DNA from: Primorskyibacter marinus
GTDB taxonomy: Bacteria; Pseudomonadota; Alphaproteobacteria; Rhodobacterales; Rhodobacteraceae
Direction of reading: 5' to 3'
Assembly (NCBI RefSeq): GCF_003313245.1
Contig: NZ_QJSD01000007.1
Span: 1 to 64,000 of the forward strand
Length of the DNA: 64,000 nucleotides
The position numbers and the translations under genes were made by a program. Positions within the stretch are counted from its first letter, which is position 1. Each line of letters begins with the position of its first letter. The notes beneath the pieces were generated by a model. The model did not search any database, had not been told where the DNA came from, and saw only the letters and a program-made list of their open reading frames with translations. Below are positions 16,919-26,536 of this stretch, piece by piece.

Positions 16919-18953
16919 TCATTGCGTCCTGCTTCATGCGGGCCAGGAAGGCGACGCCTTCGGCCATCCGCTTCTCCCAAGCATCGGTCGACGTCAGAGA
17001 TGGCAGCCGTCCGCGGTCCTGCTTGAACTTCACGGCGCGCCGGGCCAGATCGCGCGCCTCTTCGGGTGACAGTTGAATCTTTTTGGCCTCGATTACCGCG
17101 GCCACATCCCTCAGGCTTTTCTCACTCATGGTTTTGGCAAGGATCGCATAGGCTTCGCTGAACGGATTGATCCGGTCGATCAGATCTATGTCCAGATCCC
17201 GAACACTCAGCGCAAACTGGCGGACGCCATCGACAAATGCCGTATTCACGGCCGCCTCGCTGCCGTCGCCAATCAGGGATTTCTTCGCCTGCTGGGTGAA
17301 GTTCATCGCCGCAATCGCGTGTTGGCGCACGGCTTCCTGGTCAGCGTCATCCAACTCAGGATACCTGTCACGAACAATCTTGCCCATGCGGACCTGCGTC
17401 AGCTCTTCGGGCACCATTTCCTCATCGAAAAGCCCGCGTTCGATCGATGTCTTGTCCTGCACAAAGGCGGTGATCACCTCGGTCAGATCGTTCTGGCAGA
17501 TCCGGTTGGCCTCGGGGCTTTTGGGTTGCGTCAGGCCATTGATTTCGATCTGGAAGGTGCCCTGTTCTTCATTGAAACCGACATTGCACTTGCCCGGATC
17601 ATAGCCCCCCTCGCCATAGTCAAAACCTTCCTGCGCCGTATTGGCCGGGTTCTTGGGTTTGAACTCGAATTTCGGCGTCAGCACCTGCTCCATCAGCAGG
17701 CTGGCGGCGATGGCCTTCAGGGTGTCGTTCACGGCCTCCCGCACAGCCTCTTCCGACGCATCTGGTTCAGCGATGAGGTTGGTGAAACGGGCATGGGTCT
17801 TGCCCTTGGCATCGCGTGTGGCACGGCCGATGATCTGCACGATCTCAGTCAGACTCGAGCGATAGCCGACCGTCAGCGCATGCTCGCACCAGATCCAGTC
17901 GAACCCTTCTTTCGCCATGCCAAGCGCGATGATGATGTCCACATGATCGCGGCTGTCCTTCTGCGCCGGGTCTCGCAAGGACGCCGCTACCTTGTCGCGC
18001 TTGGCCGGATCATCATCCACCAGATCAGCAATCCGAAGCACCCGGCCATCGGGCAGCTTCACCAGTTGAAACCCGGTCGCCGGGTCGGTGCCTTGCCAAT
18101 CGCCCAGGGCATCGAGGATATGCTCGACCTCGCGATGCTTGTCCTTGGTGCTTTCGCGGGAGTTGACGTTGGGGATATGCAGGATCGTCTTTTCGGACGG
18201 GTCGAGCACCTTCAACAATTCATCCGCATAGGGTCCACTGTAGAAAAAATAGCCGATGTCCAGCGTTTTGAGATAGGTATAGCCGCTGAGCTGTTCGTAA
18301 TAGGTATAGGTCACGGTCTGGAACCGCGCCTCGTCCTGGGGGGTCAGCACGGCCTCGGTGTCGCCGCGGAAATAGGATCCGGTCATCGCCACCACATGCA
18401 CCTTGTCGCGGGCGAGGAGGTCACCCAGATGCGCGCCCAGCTTGTTGTCGGGATTGGCCGAGACATGGTGGAATTCGTCAATGGCGATCAGGCGATCGTC
18501 GAACACCTCGATCCCGAACCGATCGACGGCAAATCGGAACGTCGCATGGGTGCAGACAAGGATCCGGTCGTCACTCTCCAGAAACCGGCCGACCGCGCCG
18601 ACCTTGCCATCATCCCCGCCCGGCGCATTGCACAGGTTCCACTGCGGCGGCACCACCCAGTCGGCCCAGAACCCGAACTTCGACAAGGGCTCATCGGCAA
18701 AGCTCGATCCGATGGATTTTTCCGGCACCACGATGATCGCTTGTTTGAGCCCCTGATTGTGCAGCTTGTCGAGCGCGATGAACATCAGCGCCCGGCTTTT
18801 CCCCGAGGCAGGGGGTGATTTGATCAGCAGATATTGCTCGCCGCGTTTTTCATAGGCGCGCTCCTGCATGGCGCGCATGCCCAACTCGTTGGATTTGGTG
18901 GAGCTGCCATTGGCGGGGTATGAGACAGAGACAGAGGGAACTGAACGTGTCAT
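16911..18953 (-). CDS. DEAD/DEAH-box (superfamily 2) helicase
   Basis: This 680-residue helicase has Walker A SPPASGKSRAL (about residue 45), motif II IAIDEFHHV (about 155), motif III MTGSYF (about 195) and motif VI QIIGRATRD (about 400). This is the ResIII-like arrangement found in restriction and defence helicases. The region after 430 is unassigned and its final part resembles the helicase-associated segment of the next protein. The start overlaps the upstream 293-residue protein by 4 bp and the stop overlaps the GIY-YIG gene. It probably supplies ATP-driven translocation to the nuclease module. Confidence 0.82.
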   Translation of the reverse strand: MTRSVPSVSVSYPANGSSTKSNELGMRAMQERAYEKRGEQYLLIKSPPASGKSRALMFIALDKLHNQGLKQAIIVVPEKSIGSSFADEPLSKFGFWADWVVPPQWNLCNAPGGDDGKVGAVGRFLESDDRILVCTHATFRFAVDRFGIEVFDDRLIAIDEFHHVSANPDNKLGAHLGDLLARDKVHVVAMTGSYFRGDTEAVLTPQDEARFQTVTYTYYEQLSGYTYLKTLDIGYFFYSGPYADELLKVLDPSEKTILHIPNVNSRESTKDKHREVEHILDALGDWQGTDPATGFQLVKLPDGRVLRIADLVDDDPAKRDKVAASLRDPAQKDSRDHVDIIIALGMAKEGFDWIWCEHALTVGYRSSLTEIVQIIGRATRDAKGKTHARFTNLIAEPDASEEAVREAVNDTLKAIAASLLMEQVLTPKFEFKPKNPANTAQEGFDYGEGGYDPGKCNVGFNEEQGTFQIEINGLTQPKSPEANRICQNDLTEVITAFVQDKTSIERGLFDEEMVPEELTQVRMGKIVRDRYPELDDADQEAVRQHAIAAMNFTQQAKKSLIGDGSEAAVNTAFVDGVRQFALSVRDLDIDLIDRINPFSEAYAILAKTMSEKSLRDVAAVIEAKKIQLSPEEARDLARRAVKFKQDRGRLPSLTSTDAWEKRMAEGVAFLARMKQDAMNG

Positions 18954-19831
18954 TTTTTCGAAATCCGTTGGTCAAAGCGTCTTAGGTATAGTCTTGCGGC
19001 AATCAGAGTGATTTGCATTCGGAATGTTGCATCCTCTTCCTCAGAAAGACCTGGATGGCTTCCCTCGGGGTGCATCCGGCTCCATAGACCCTTTGTAAAT
19101 TGAGGTTTTTGATCGTTCAAATTCCATTCGTTATAGGCCGCAATCAAGAATGGCGGCTCTACTTCCCCCAGAAATTTGAACCGATTGTTCATCTTGTCCG
19201 GCCCTTGATATCCAAGCCTGCCTGCAAGATCTGAAAGGTAGCTTTCGGTAAAGGTCCGAAGCTGTGCATTGGCGGCAGCCCAATCACCTCTTTGAAATGC
19301 TGAAATCGCCTGCTGCATGTGTCCCAAGGCGACTGAAAATCCATGCGCCTTCAACAGACCGGTTACTTCATCATCAGCTTCTCTGAAGTCTGTACCAGGA
19401 ACCGATTGGGGGAGCATTCGTGTTAGGGTTGGCTGAGAAACCATTGCTGGCCCATCTTCAAAAATGGATTGCCTCCCAGACGGGTCAGGAACTTTTGCGG
19501 CCACTATTTCATAGCCATCCATTTTCAACCCTGCGACAAGCCGCGCCCAAGCTTTGGGCTGGTTTCGTTTGGCTTGGTCGTTAGCAGTGATTGCATGCTC
19601 AACGATGGCCCTTCGCAGCTCACAATATCCGTTTATCGTTGGAACCGACCGTTGACCCATGCTGTTTTTTGCGGATCTGACCAGATCATTTGCCTTTGAA
19701 GCGACTGATCCAGAACCGCAAAACTCTTCAACGCCCCAGCTCAGGGTCAACGATGAGAACGCGGCTTGCGTAGACATTTCAGCAATTATCTCGCCCGCTG
19801 CCATCAGAGTCATGCTGTTAAAAATCGTCAT
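18950..19831 (-). CDS. Unknown protein in the methyltransferase/helicase operon
   Basis: This is a 293-residue protein not matched to a named family by me. The C-terminal third (about 190-285) is helical, with a segment (AISAFQRGDWAAANAQLRTF, about 185-205) like the tails of abortive-infection proteins. An R-x4-H pattern (RAIVEH, about residue 88) could be a HEPN-type RNase motif, but its position is atypical and may be chance. The start overlaps the stop of a decayed methyltransferase 3' end (ATGA) and the stop overlaps the helicase start, so it is embedded in the operon and probably works with the helicase/nuclease. Confidence 0.6.
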   Translation of the reverse strand: MTIFNSMTLMAAGEIIAEMSTQAAFSSLTLSWGVEEFCGSGSVASKANDLVRSAKNSMGQRSVPTINGYCELRRAIVEHAITANDQAKRNQPKAWARLVAGLKMDGYEIVAAKVPDPSGRQSIFEDGPAMVSQPTLTRMLPQSVPGTDFREADDEVTGLLKAHGFSVALGHMQQAISAFQRGDWAAANAQLRTFTESYLSDLAGRLGYQGPDKMNNRFKFLGEVEPPFLIAAYNEWNLNDQKPQFTKGLWSRMHPEGSHPGLSEEEDATFRMQITLIAARLYLRRFDQRISKK

Positions 19832-20050
19832 GCCGAAACCTTCGTGGTCCTCTTCGTGTACATGTCAAAGATCTTTTCCCGCCGTTCGGTGACATTTTTT
19901 GAAGCGGCGGCCAATGTAGATGCGCTCCAGCGTCTCGTCGTCGCAGTTGTGCGCGGAGCTGAGTATGACGGAAAACCTTTTCTCACGTCTCACAGCGCCG
20001 CCAAGTTCAGAATTGAATCCACCGAAATCGCAGACAGGAAAGCCAATCAT
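19829..20050 (-). pseudogene. Decayed 3' end of a second MmeI-like methyltransferase gene
   Basis: On the minus strand this reads [14 protein letters not shown], then after a run of six A shifts frame to TERREKIFDMYTKRTTKV-SA and a stop. That matches the last 37 residues of the intact methyltransferase ending at 21360 ([14 protein letters not shown]...[11 protein letters not shown]), with clearly diverged nucleotides. The 5' part (residues 1-35) does not match and begins with an ATGA overlap on the nuclease stop. The stop overlaps the start of the next gene, exactly as in the intact copy. It is a relic of a former methyltransferase gene at this junction. Confidence 0.75.
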
Positions 20051-21363
20051 TTCGAACTCTCTTCCTGACCGTGCGGTATGAACTGTGGCAACACCTTAGC
20101 AACAACGTCCATCTCCGCTTCAAAAGACTTCAGCGCCTTCTTGATCGCATTGGCAATCTTGTCGTGATCATGAATGTCATCGACCGCAAAGAAGTTCTTT
20201 TTGAAAAACTTCGAGAATTTCTTGCCCTCGTCGGCAGCGCCGCGTTGAAAGCCGATCGTTTTCAGTGATTTCTTCTTTGCTACTTCAGTAATCGCAGCAA
20301 TCAGGTCACGCCGAAAATCATGGTCGCTTAGGGGTCCAACTTCTGCATACAGACGAACCTGGCCACTTGAACCATTGGCATCGCTTGTCAGCTGAATCCA
20401 GGCAATTAGGGGGAAGCCTGCCCACCAGTTCTCACAGCCATGCCACCAATATTCGTCAGAACCAAAGGCATCGTACCAGGCCTTCGGCAAAAAACTGAAT
20501 ATATGGGCATCCGAACGATCGAAAACAAACTCACGCTTTCCAACCTTAATGACGGCTTCGTCTTCAAGATCCTCCCCGAATACGGCGTCACAGGCGAAGG
20601 AGAAATCCGTGCTTTTCCCATGTTCCACAATAAAATCAAGAGCGCGTCTGTGGTCACGGTAGAGTTGCCGCGCCAATTTCTCCATTTCGGCTTGCTCATT
20701 GCTCATGCCTGTCGCCTCTCGAATAACGTCTAAATAATGCTGCAAGAATGTTTGAACTTCTGGCGTCAATGGCAGTCGACCCGACAACGCGGTCTGATCC
20801 AACAACTCGCAGATGGCACCATACTCGATCGGCGCGTATTGGTCGTCCTCCGGGTCTTCCTCCCAAAGGGTCAGAAAGATCCCGCGTGCCAAGTGAAAGC
20901 TATCCGATCCCATGAAGGTCGCATCCACTACGTCCATATATCGTTTCAGCTGGTTGCTGTGTTGACCGCTGTCGAATTTGTTCTCGATCACAAACACCCA
21001 ACCGTTGCGTGGGCTTAGAACAAGCAGGTCAATGCTGCGCCACTCGCGCCTGATTTCGGCGTCCATCATATCGGCTTGCGAAACATCCAGCGCTGTTGGC
21101 CGTGCCTTACTGTCATCGCCGCGCAATGCCTGAGCCAGAAACGCCTTGAGGAAGGTGTCGCCCAGCCCATGGGTTTCCTGAGGGTTCAGCAGCCAGCCAA
21201 GGATGGCAGAGTGCCGGATTTCCATCCGCTCCATGCCCATGGTCTTGATGGGGTTAAAGCGGCTGAGGTGGGCACGGACGTTGTCCAGATCAGCATTGTT
21301 GACAAACAGGCTCTCCAGATCGTCCAGGGTTGGCAAATGGGCGTCGTTATTGTCGAGGCTCAT
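20047..21363 (-). CDS. PD-(D/E)XK nuclease family protein
   Basis: This 438-residue protein has an N-terminal PD-(D/E)XK domain: a conserved helix MEIRHSAILGWLLNP (about 47-61), Asp112 in SIDLLVL, Glu127 and Lys129 in VIENKFDS, and Q138...Y142 (NQLKRY), the order of the PDDEXK_4 group. The rest (about 230-438) is unassigned and includes a WWHGCENWWAGFPL aromatic patch. The start overlaps the methyltransferase stop by 4 bp. Proteins of this group occur in defence and mobile DNA; it may be the restriction partner of the methyltransferase, though the helicase/GIY-YIG pair could serve that role instead. Confidence 0.78.
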   Translation of the reverse strand: MSLDNNDAHLPTLDDLESLFVNNADLDNVRAHLSRFNPIKTMGMERMEIRHSAILGWLLNPQETHGLGDTFLKAFLAQALRGDDSKARPTALDVSQADMMDAEIRREWRSIDLLVLSPRNGWVFVIENKFDSGQHSNQLKRYMDVVDATFMGSDSFHLARGIFLTLWEEDPEDDQYAPIEYGAICELLDQTALSGRLPLTPEVQTFLQHYLDVIREATGMSNEQAEMEKLARQLYRDHRRALDFIVEHGKSTDFSFACDAVFGEDLEDEAVIKVGKREFVFDRSDAHIFSFLPKAWYDAFGSDEYWWHGCENWWAGFPLIAWIQLTSDANGSSGQVRLYAEVGPLSDHDFRRDLIAAITEVAKKKSLKTIGFQRGAADEGKKFSKFFKKNFFAVDDIHDHDKIANAIKKALKSFEAEMDVVAKVLPQFIPHGQEESSK

Positions 21364-24098
21364 GCCGGAACCTTCGTGGTCATCTTGGTGTACATCTCGA
21401 ACAACTTTTCAAGGCGTTCGGTGTCGTTGCGGAAGCGGCGGCCGATGTAGATGCGTTCAAGGGTCTCGTCGTTGCGGTCGTGGGCGGCGCGGAGGTTTTC
21501 GGGCATGGTTTCGGGGTTGTAGAGATCGGCGATGGTGGCGGGGAAATGCGCCTCGCGAGCCAGAAGGATATCTTCGGCGCAGCGGTTCAGATCCTCGCGG
21601 TTCTTTTCGGTGAGTTTGGGGACGGGGAAGGTGTTCCAGCCGAGGGTGTTTGCGTATCGGTAGTCATTTTTCATGCGACCGCAAACTGTTGCGATCCACG
21701 CAAGGTGGCAGCGGCTAACAAGGATCGCGAAAATCAATAATTGATCGATCTCTGAGAAGAAAGCATTGTCATTGGCAACTGTCCCCGTAGGAAGTAGGTC
21801 AGTTGCAAGAAACTCTCGATTTTCCGATGTAGTTCGCGAGACAGCCACTGTTGCGGCATGCCCTTTAGAACTAATAAGTTCAAATCTATGCGGAACATCT
21901 GCAAGGACTGTTCGAGTATTTTCTTTGGAGCTCTGCAACCTGACCTCTCTGACGGCGTCGATCCTTCGTCGTATCTCCGGTATTTTTCTGGCATCATCTA
22001 AGTTTCGGTCTTCAATCGAAAGTGTATAACGCACGATGCCTTTAGAGATTTCTTGAGCGCCAACGTAACGCTTCAAGAAATGATTAGCAGTCGGATACAT
22101 GCACTTCAAATTTCGAGCGTCCTCAGCTGAAAGCACCAAATTCCCACCGCAATTTGGGATGCTACCGCGGACAAGGTCAGACAAGCTATGAAGCGGTTTT
22201 CTACTATCAGTTACCAGACTTACTTCTGCTGTAGTGAGGTAAGGATTTATGTAGGTGCTTGTTGTGCACACGTCATCCTTAAACAGTTCCCGCTTTCCGG
22301 AGGGCGTTGCGTCTACACCGACGATAACCACAATCACGCCAGCATTATTTTTTGCCAAGTTCTTCCAAAGAAACGATGCATGGGCAAATCTTATGCCCAT
22401 ACCGCCAGAAAGGAACGGCTTCCAAAATTTTGGAATCATCTGCCCCTGGCACATCGAATTTGTACTAACGAAGGCAAACCTACATGGTTGAGATTCACAG
22501 TATAGCTTAGCCTTAAAATACCAGCCCGCAACATAGTCGACAGAAGATGCAGAAAACTCTGTTCCAGTGAAAAGTATTTTCAGGTCATCTTTTTGATCTT
22601 TCTCCTGTTTCGTGAGACCCGAAAAAGGCGGGTTCCCACAAATATATGTCTCGCCCCCCTCATTTTCGAAATCAATCTGCGCCTGATCCAACGGGCTTTG
22701 AAACAGATCCTCGGATTGGAACTTCACCCCTGTTCCCGTGGGCGGGCAGATCGACAGCCAGTCCAGCCGCAGGGCGTTGCCGCAGGTGATCCAGTTCTGC
22801 GCATCCAACGGCAGGAATTCGGCCAGCGCCTCTTTCTGCCCGCGATAGGTCACATCACATTGGTATTCCGCGATGATCAGCGCCAGCCGCGCAATCTCGG
22901 CGGAAAAATCCCGCAGTTCTATCCCGCGGTAGTTGGTCAGGGGAATGTCGGTCTTGCGGTCAGGCTCGCCCCGCCGCTGATTGATCACCGCCTCGATCGC
23001 GCGCAGTTCCTTGTAGGCGATGACAAGGAAGTTCCCCGACCCGCAGGCCGGATCAAACACGCGGATCTTGGCAATGCGGGCGCGCAAATTGCCCAGCTTG
23101 CGCCGGTTATCCCCTGCCTCCTCCAATGCTGCGTTCAGATCATCCAGAAACAGCGGGTTCAGCACCTTCAGGATATTCGGCACAGAGGTGTAGTGCATGC
23201 CAAGGACCGAGCGTTCATCCTCATCCGCGACGGCCTGAATCATGGAGCCGAAGATGTCGGGGTTGATCTTGGTCCAGTCCAGCCCGCCGATGTGGCTGAG
23301 ATAGCGCTGCGCGATCTTGGAAAAGCGCGGCACCTCGGTGCTGCCCGAGAACAGCCCGCCGTTCACATAGGGAAAGGCATCGGCCCAGCGGGGCAGTTCT
23401 GCCGTGCCGCGGTCCTTGTTTGCGGTGTTCATCGCGCGGAAGATTTCGCTGATGACCTCATGCGTGTTCGTACCATCACGGTTCGACATGCGGTCGATCG
23501 TGTTGGTGAAGAGGTCACTGCTGGTGAAGATATCGGTGTCTTCGGCGAAAAAGCAGAAAATCAGCCGCGCCATGAAATGGTTCATGTCATGGCGTTTCTC
23601 AGTAGTGCCCCAGGCAGGGTTGTCCTTCAACAACTCGACATAGAGACGGTTGAGCCGGCCCGTGGCCTTGATGTCAAAAGCGCTCTCGCGGATCTGCTTG
23701 ACGGTGGAGATACCGGCAAGGGGCAGAAAGGTGCCGAAATGATCCGGAAAATCGGTGTAGGCGCAGGCGACGGTATCGCCGCCGATCAGGTCTTCGGCTT
23801 CGAACTCCTGACCATCCGTGGCGAGGATGAACTTCGCCTTGAACCTGGTGGTGGCGGGGCTGGCCTTGAGAGCCGCGAGGGTTGCGGAGACTTCACCCGG
23901 CGCACAGGTGGCGATGTGGATGTTGTTGCGCTGCAGGACGCCGCCCAGATCGGATCTGTTGGTATCCCCCTTGCGCAGCTTCTTGATCTCGGTCGCCTTG
24001 CGCCCGAAGGCCTCGAGAAAGGCATAGGGGAATTCGGCAGCATCAAACGGCGCCTCGGCCAGATCGGAAATGGCCTGCTCAATCTCGACCGGGTTCAT
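21360..24098 (-). CDS. MmeI-like class I SAM-dependent DNA (adenine-N6) methyltransferase
   Basis: This 912-residue protein has the MmeI-type layout: N-terminal region (1-170), helical spacer (170-335), methyltransferase domain with motif [13 protein letters not shown] (about 348) and motif IV NPPFSG (about 488), a target-recognition region (about 500-800) and a conserved C-terminal tail. An N-terminal D-ExK nuclease site like that of MmeI is not evident, so it may be a methylase only. The segment 21650-22660 is visibly AT-richer than the rest of the gene, suggesting a swapped recognition domain. The start overlaps the HTH gene by 4 bp. It probably marks host DNA as self for the downstream nucleases. 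Confidence 0.82.
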   Translation of the reverse strand: MNPVEIEQAISDLAEAPFDAAEFPYAFLEAFGRKATEIKKLRKGDTNRSDLGGVLQRNNIHIATCAPGEVSATLAALKASPATTRFKAKFILATDGQEFEAEDLIGGDTVACAYTDFPDHFGTFLPLAGISTVKQIRESAFDIKATGRLNRLYVELLKDNPAWGTTEKRHDMNHFMARLIFCFFAEDTDIFTSSDLFTNTIDRMSNRDGTNTHEVISEIFRAMNTANKDRGTAELPRWADAFPYVNGGLFSGSTEVPRFSKIAQRYLSHIGGLDWTKINPDIFGSMIQAVADEDERSVLGMHYTSVPNILKVLNPLFLDDLNAALEEAGDNRRKLGNLRARIAKIRVFDPACGSGNFLVIAYKELRAIEAVINQRRGEPDRKTDIPLTNYRGIELRDFSAEIARLALIIAEYQCDVTYRGQKEALAEFLPLDAQNWITCGNALRLDWLSICPPTGTGVKFQSEDLFQSPLDQAQIDFENEGGETYICGNPPFSGLTKQEKDQKDDLKILFTGTEFSASSVDYVAGWYFKAKLYCESQPCRFAFVSTNSMCQGQMIPKFWKPFLSGGMGIRFAHASFLWKNLAKNNAGVIVVIVGVDATPSGKRELFKDDVCTTSTYINPYLTTAEVSLVTDSRKPLHSLSDLVRGSIPNCGGNLVLSAEDARNLKCMYPTANHFLKRYVGAQEISKGIVRYTLSIEDRNLDDARKIPEIRRRIDAVREVRLQSSKENTRTVLADVPHRFELISSKGHAATVAVSRTTSENREFLATDLLPTGTVANDNAFFSEIDQLLIFAILVSRCHLAWIATVCGRMKNDYRYANTLGWNTFPVPKLTEKNREDLNRCAEDILLAREAHFPATIADLYNPETMPENLRAAHDRNDETLERIYIGRRFRNDTERLEKLFEMYTKMTTKVPA

Positions 24099-24376
24099 TT
24101 GTCGGTGCCCTCCCCGTATCGCCGAACATTGATTTCCTCCGCGCGCGCCATGATGCCAGCCAATTCGTATTCCATCTGTCGTTCCATCCAGGTTCTTGCA
24201 GACCCGCCGAATGCCTTTTCCAACCGCAAGGCCATCTCCGGCGAGATTCCCGATCGACCATTGAGCAGGTTGCTCAATGTCTGCCGGTCAACACCCAAGA
24301 TCGCAGCAGCGGCCGTGACGCTCAGGCCAAGAGGTACCAGGCACTCAGCGCGCACAGTGATTCCAGGGTGATCCAT
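24095..24376 (-). CDS. HigA-type helix-turn-helix regulator heading the defence operon
   Basis: This 93-residue XRE/HigA-family protein has the helix-turn-helix at about 18-60 ([20 protein letters not shown], then [19 protein letters not shown]) and a typical HigA tail ([12 protein letters not shown]). I chose ATG 24376 with GAGGAG just upstream; TTG 24379 is also open. HigA antitoxins usually follow a higB toxin, but none is found on either side. Instead the gene overlaps the methyltransferase start by 4 bp, so it is better read as an operon control protein, comparable in role to C proteins of restriction-modification systems. A palindrome 30 bp upstream is its likely operator. Confidence 0.75.
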   Translation of the reverse strand: MDHPGITVRAECLVPLGLSVTAAAAILGVDRQTLSNLLNGRSGISPEMALRLEKAFGGSARTWMERQMEYELAGIMARAEEINVRRYGEGTDK

Positions 24377-24406
24377 CAACGCTCCTCGTTTTCGGGACCG
24401 TATGGT

Positions 24407-24423
24407 GATAATCGGCGATTATC
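24407..24423. promoter_or_regulatory. Palindromic operator upstream of the HTH gene
   Basis: GATAATC-GGC-GATTATC is a perfect 7-bp inverted repeat with a 3-bp centre, 30 bp before the HTH start codon on the minus strand. It overlaps the region where a promoter is expected, which suits autorepression by the HigA-like protein. Confidence 0.6.
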
Positions 24424-24734
24424 AACAGGATGAGTGCCGTGGGTTGCAAAATGGGTGCGGATGCCTTGGGCAATTCGAAGTGCATCGGATCACGAAACCG
24501 GGTGAAAAGCACTTTGCGGACATCTCACCCTTGCAACAGGCCATCTTCGCCGCCATCGCTTCGCGGTTTTTGGCTTGATCATGCGACATTACCGGCCCAT
24601 TGCGGTCGTTCGCGATACCGCGCAACGCTGCGGTGCGGCCTTCGTAAAGCGGACGCTTACTGTGCAGTAACCTGGGATGTCCCGGCTTTCTTTGGGTGTG
24701 AGCTTGATCGATCGATGCAACAAACTCAAAGTTC
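24424..24734. other. Non-coding stretch upstream of the defence operon
   Basis: This 311-bp stretch holds no frame with a ribosome site or recognisable protein similarity. It must contain the operon promoter at its left side. No toxin gene partner for the HigA-like regulator is present. Confidence 0.5.
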
Positions 24735-24992
24735 TTAACCTCTTGACAAGCTTAACTTAGCTGACAAACCCAATATCGTATTGGTCGCGCTCTGATACAC
24801 ACCCCTTTCATTATCGGGGCAGTAAAATGTGCCGCCTCGTGCGCCATATTTTTTGTAGACTTTCCTAATACCCAAGTGATCACACAAGTTCGAGATTATC
24901 GTTTCCAAGCTATCTCTTTGCGAAAGGCCTGTGTGTTTAGTTGAGGTAGAAAAACGTCCACCAGGTTCCCGGCTCACTATAATTTTCACCAT
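24735..24992 (-). CDS. Small protein of unknown function beside the Gabija genes
   Basis: This is an 85-residue protein with no family that I recognise. It starts MVKIIVSREPGG, is followed by a helical part (SLETIISNLCDHLGI, about 27-41) and ends in a segment with one conserved-looking Cys. ATG 24992 has AAGGGGG 7 bp upstream; a longer start at 25028 has a weaker site. It lies 98 bp downstream of gajB on the same strand and is AT-richer than the chromosome, like the rest of the island. It may be a third, accessory gene of that operon. Confidence 0.45.
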   Translation of the reverse strand: MVKIIVSREPGGRFSTSTKHTGLSQRDSLETIISNLCDHLGIRKVYKKYGARGGTFYCPDNERGVYQSATNTILGLSAKLSLSRG

Positions 24993-25090
24993 TATTATGC
25001 CCCCTTCATTTTGTAATTTCATCGTCATCGAGTTCTTATCTCCGAGTTAAGGTTGGCTCAAAAGCTGACTTCCGACAGAATATGGTGAAA

Positions 25091-26536
25091 TCAGGCGGCC
25101 GGATTCAACACGGGATTGGTCGATACAATCGTGAGTGTTCGAGCACCGCGTGTCAGCGCAACGTAAAGCTCCTTGCGCGATAATGTCGTCGCATCCAGAA
25201 CGATGGCGTGGTCGTACTCCAGTCCCTTCACAAGCAGCGTCGTACCAATTTGGCGAAGATTGCCAACCGGGCGCCCCTTGAAACGAAATTCGCGTTGGTA
25301 TTTTTCCGCGGCTTCATCACATGACAGTTCGGGATGCATCGTATGTTTCTGTAAGACACCGAGAACGCGGTTGAGGAGATCGGCTCGCGTCACGTTCGTC
25401 TGGGCAAGCCCTTTGATTGCCTTCAACAGCTCTGCCAGACGGCCGCTACTGGGATTATCCAAGTATTCATTGGCCAACCTGGCCACTTCAGGGCTACGGG
25501 TAGCTGCGCGAATAGTGACCGCTTCCCCCCGGCATGTGCCGGCTGGTAGGTTCGCATTGACCTGCGTCATACACTTTCCAGCAAACGCGATGACTTCTTG
25601 AAGGCGGCGACTATTGCTGGCAGCAGTATTCATACGTCTGAAGAACGCAAACATATCACGCCCCTCGACCTCCTCAATTGACGAGTACCGTCCAGATAAG
25701 TTCTGCGACAGACGATGACATTTCGCCTTGAATTCTTGACTGCCCTTATGAATGGCAATGATCGTTTGCCCCGGTCCACAATTGAAATAGCGGCATGTGT
25801 TGCCCTGTGTTCGCTGAAGATCTTGCGGTGCAGCGTTTGCCGCGACATACCTAACTCCCTGAGGCAGGCGTCGTCTAAGATCTATCGTAGTTCCATTTTC
25901 GAGGTTTTCGCGCACGTTGCGCAGCCACTCTCCGAGCTGGCCTGCGCCTGCCTGGACCCAACGATGTGGTACATCAAGCTGGCCAACCTGTGCGTACACG
26001 CCCTCAACATCACGAGTCCAATCGACTGACTGTTGGCCCCCGAAATCGAATATTCCCTGTAGGGGATCACCCAACACGCGGCAGGGGAGGTCGCGGGAAA
26101 TTTTCATTACGATAGCGTGCTGGCTAATTGAACAGTCTTGGTACTCATCCACGTAAAGACCGACATATGACGAACGGATGATCCGCCTAACGAACTCATG
26201 ATCGAGCAAATCACCGACGGCAGCGTATAGTGCATTCCATTGATCGTTGTCTGCTGGCCTTTCAATGGCCCAACCAGAAGTGTGTTTGTAGGAAAGGCAC
26301 AAGCGCAGTGCCCAACTCGCAATTGTATCAACATGAAACTGGTGCTCATTGACCCCCAAAATGCGGAACTTCCGTCGGAGGGCATTCACGCCAGCATATG
26401 TATGCGTCAGGATGAGCTGCCGGCCATCTGAAAGGGCCGTCGCTTCTGCTATCAAATACGTTTTGCCAAATCCGGCAGGTGCCACGACAAATCCTGCGCC
26501 TCGGTAGTCCGCCAAGGTTATCGCGAGATTACACAT
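25091..26536 (-). CDS. gajB: Gabija-type UvrD-like helicase GajB
   Basis: This 481-residue superfamily 1 helicase has Walker A VAPAGFGKT (residues 18-26), motif II LYVDEYQDCS (about 135), motif III-like RVLGDPLQGIFDF (about 157) and motif VI ELYVALTRGARTL (about 460). I chose ATG 26536, which overlaps the OLD-nuclease stop by 8 bp; the open frame reaches back to 26641 but would overlap far more. In Gabija the UvrD-like GajB (about 494 residues) follows GajA and acts with it in phage defence. Size, order and partner all agree. Confidence 0.8.
   Translation of the reverse strand: MCNLAITLADYRGAGFVVAPAGFGKTYLIAEATALSDGRQLILTHTYAGVNALRRKFRILGVNEHQFHVDTIASWALRLCLSYKHTSGWAIERPADNDQWNALYAAVGDLLDHEFVRRIIRSSYVGLYVDEYQDCSISQHAIVMKISRDLPCRVLGDPLQGIFDFGGQQSVDWTRDVEGVYAQVGQLDVPHRWVQAGAGQLGEWLRNVRENLENGTTIDLRRRLPQGVRYVAANAAPQDLQRTQGNTCRYFNCGPGQTIIAIHKGSQEFKAKCHRLSQNLSGRYSSIEEVEGRDMFAFFRRMNTAASNSRRLQEVIAFAGKCMTQVNANLPAGTCRGEAVTIRAATRSPEVARLANEYLDNPSSGRLAELLKAIKGLAQTNVTRADLLNRVLGVLQKHTMHPELSCDEAAEKYQREFRFKGRPVGNLRQIGTTLLVKGLEYDHAIVLDATTLSRKELYVALTRGARTLTIVSTNPVLNPAA

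Noticed and set aside
24380-24734. Search for a HigB toxin partner
   Set aside because: No frame with HigB-like features is present upstream of the HigA-like gene.
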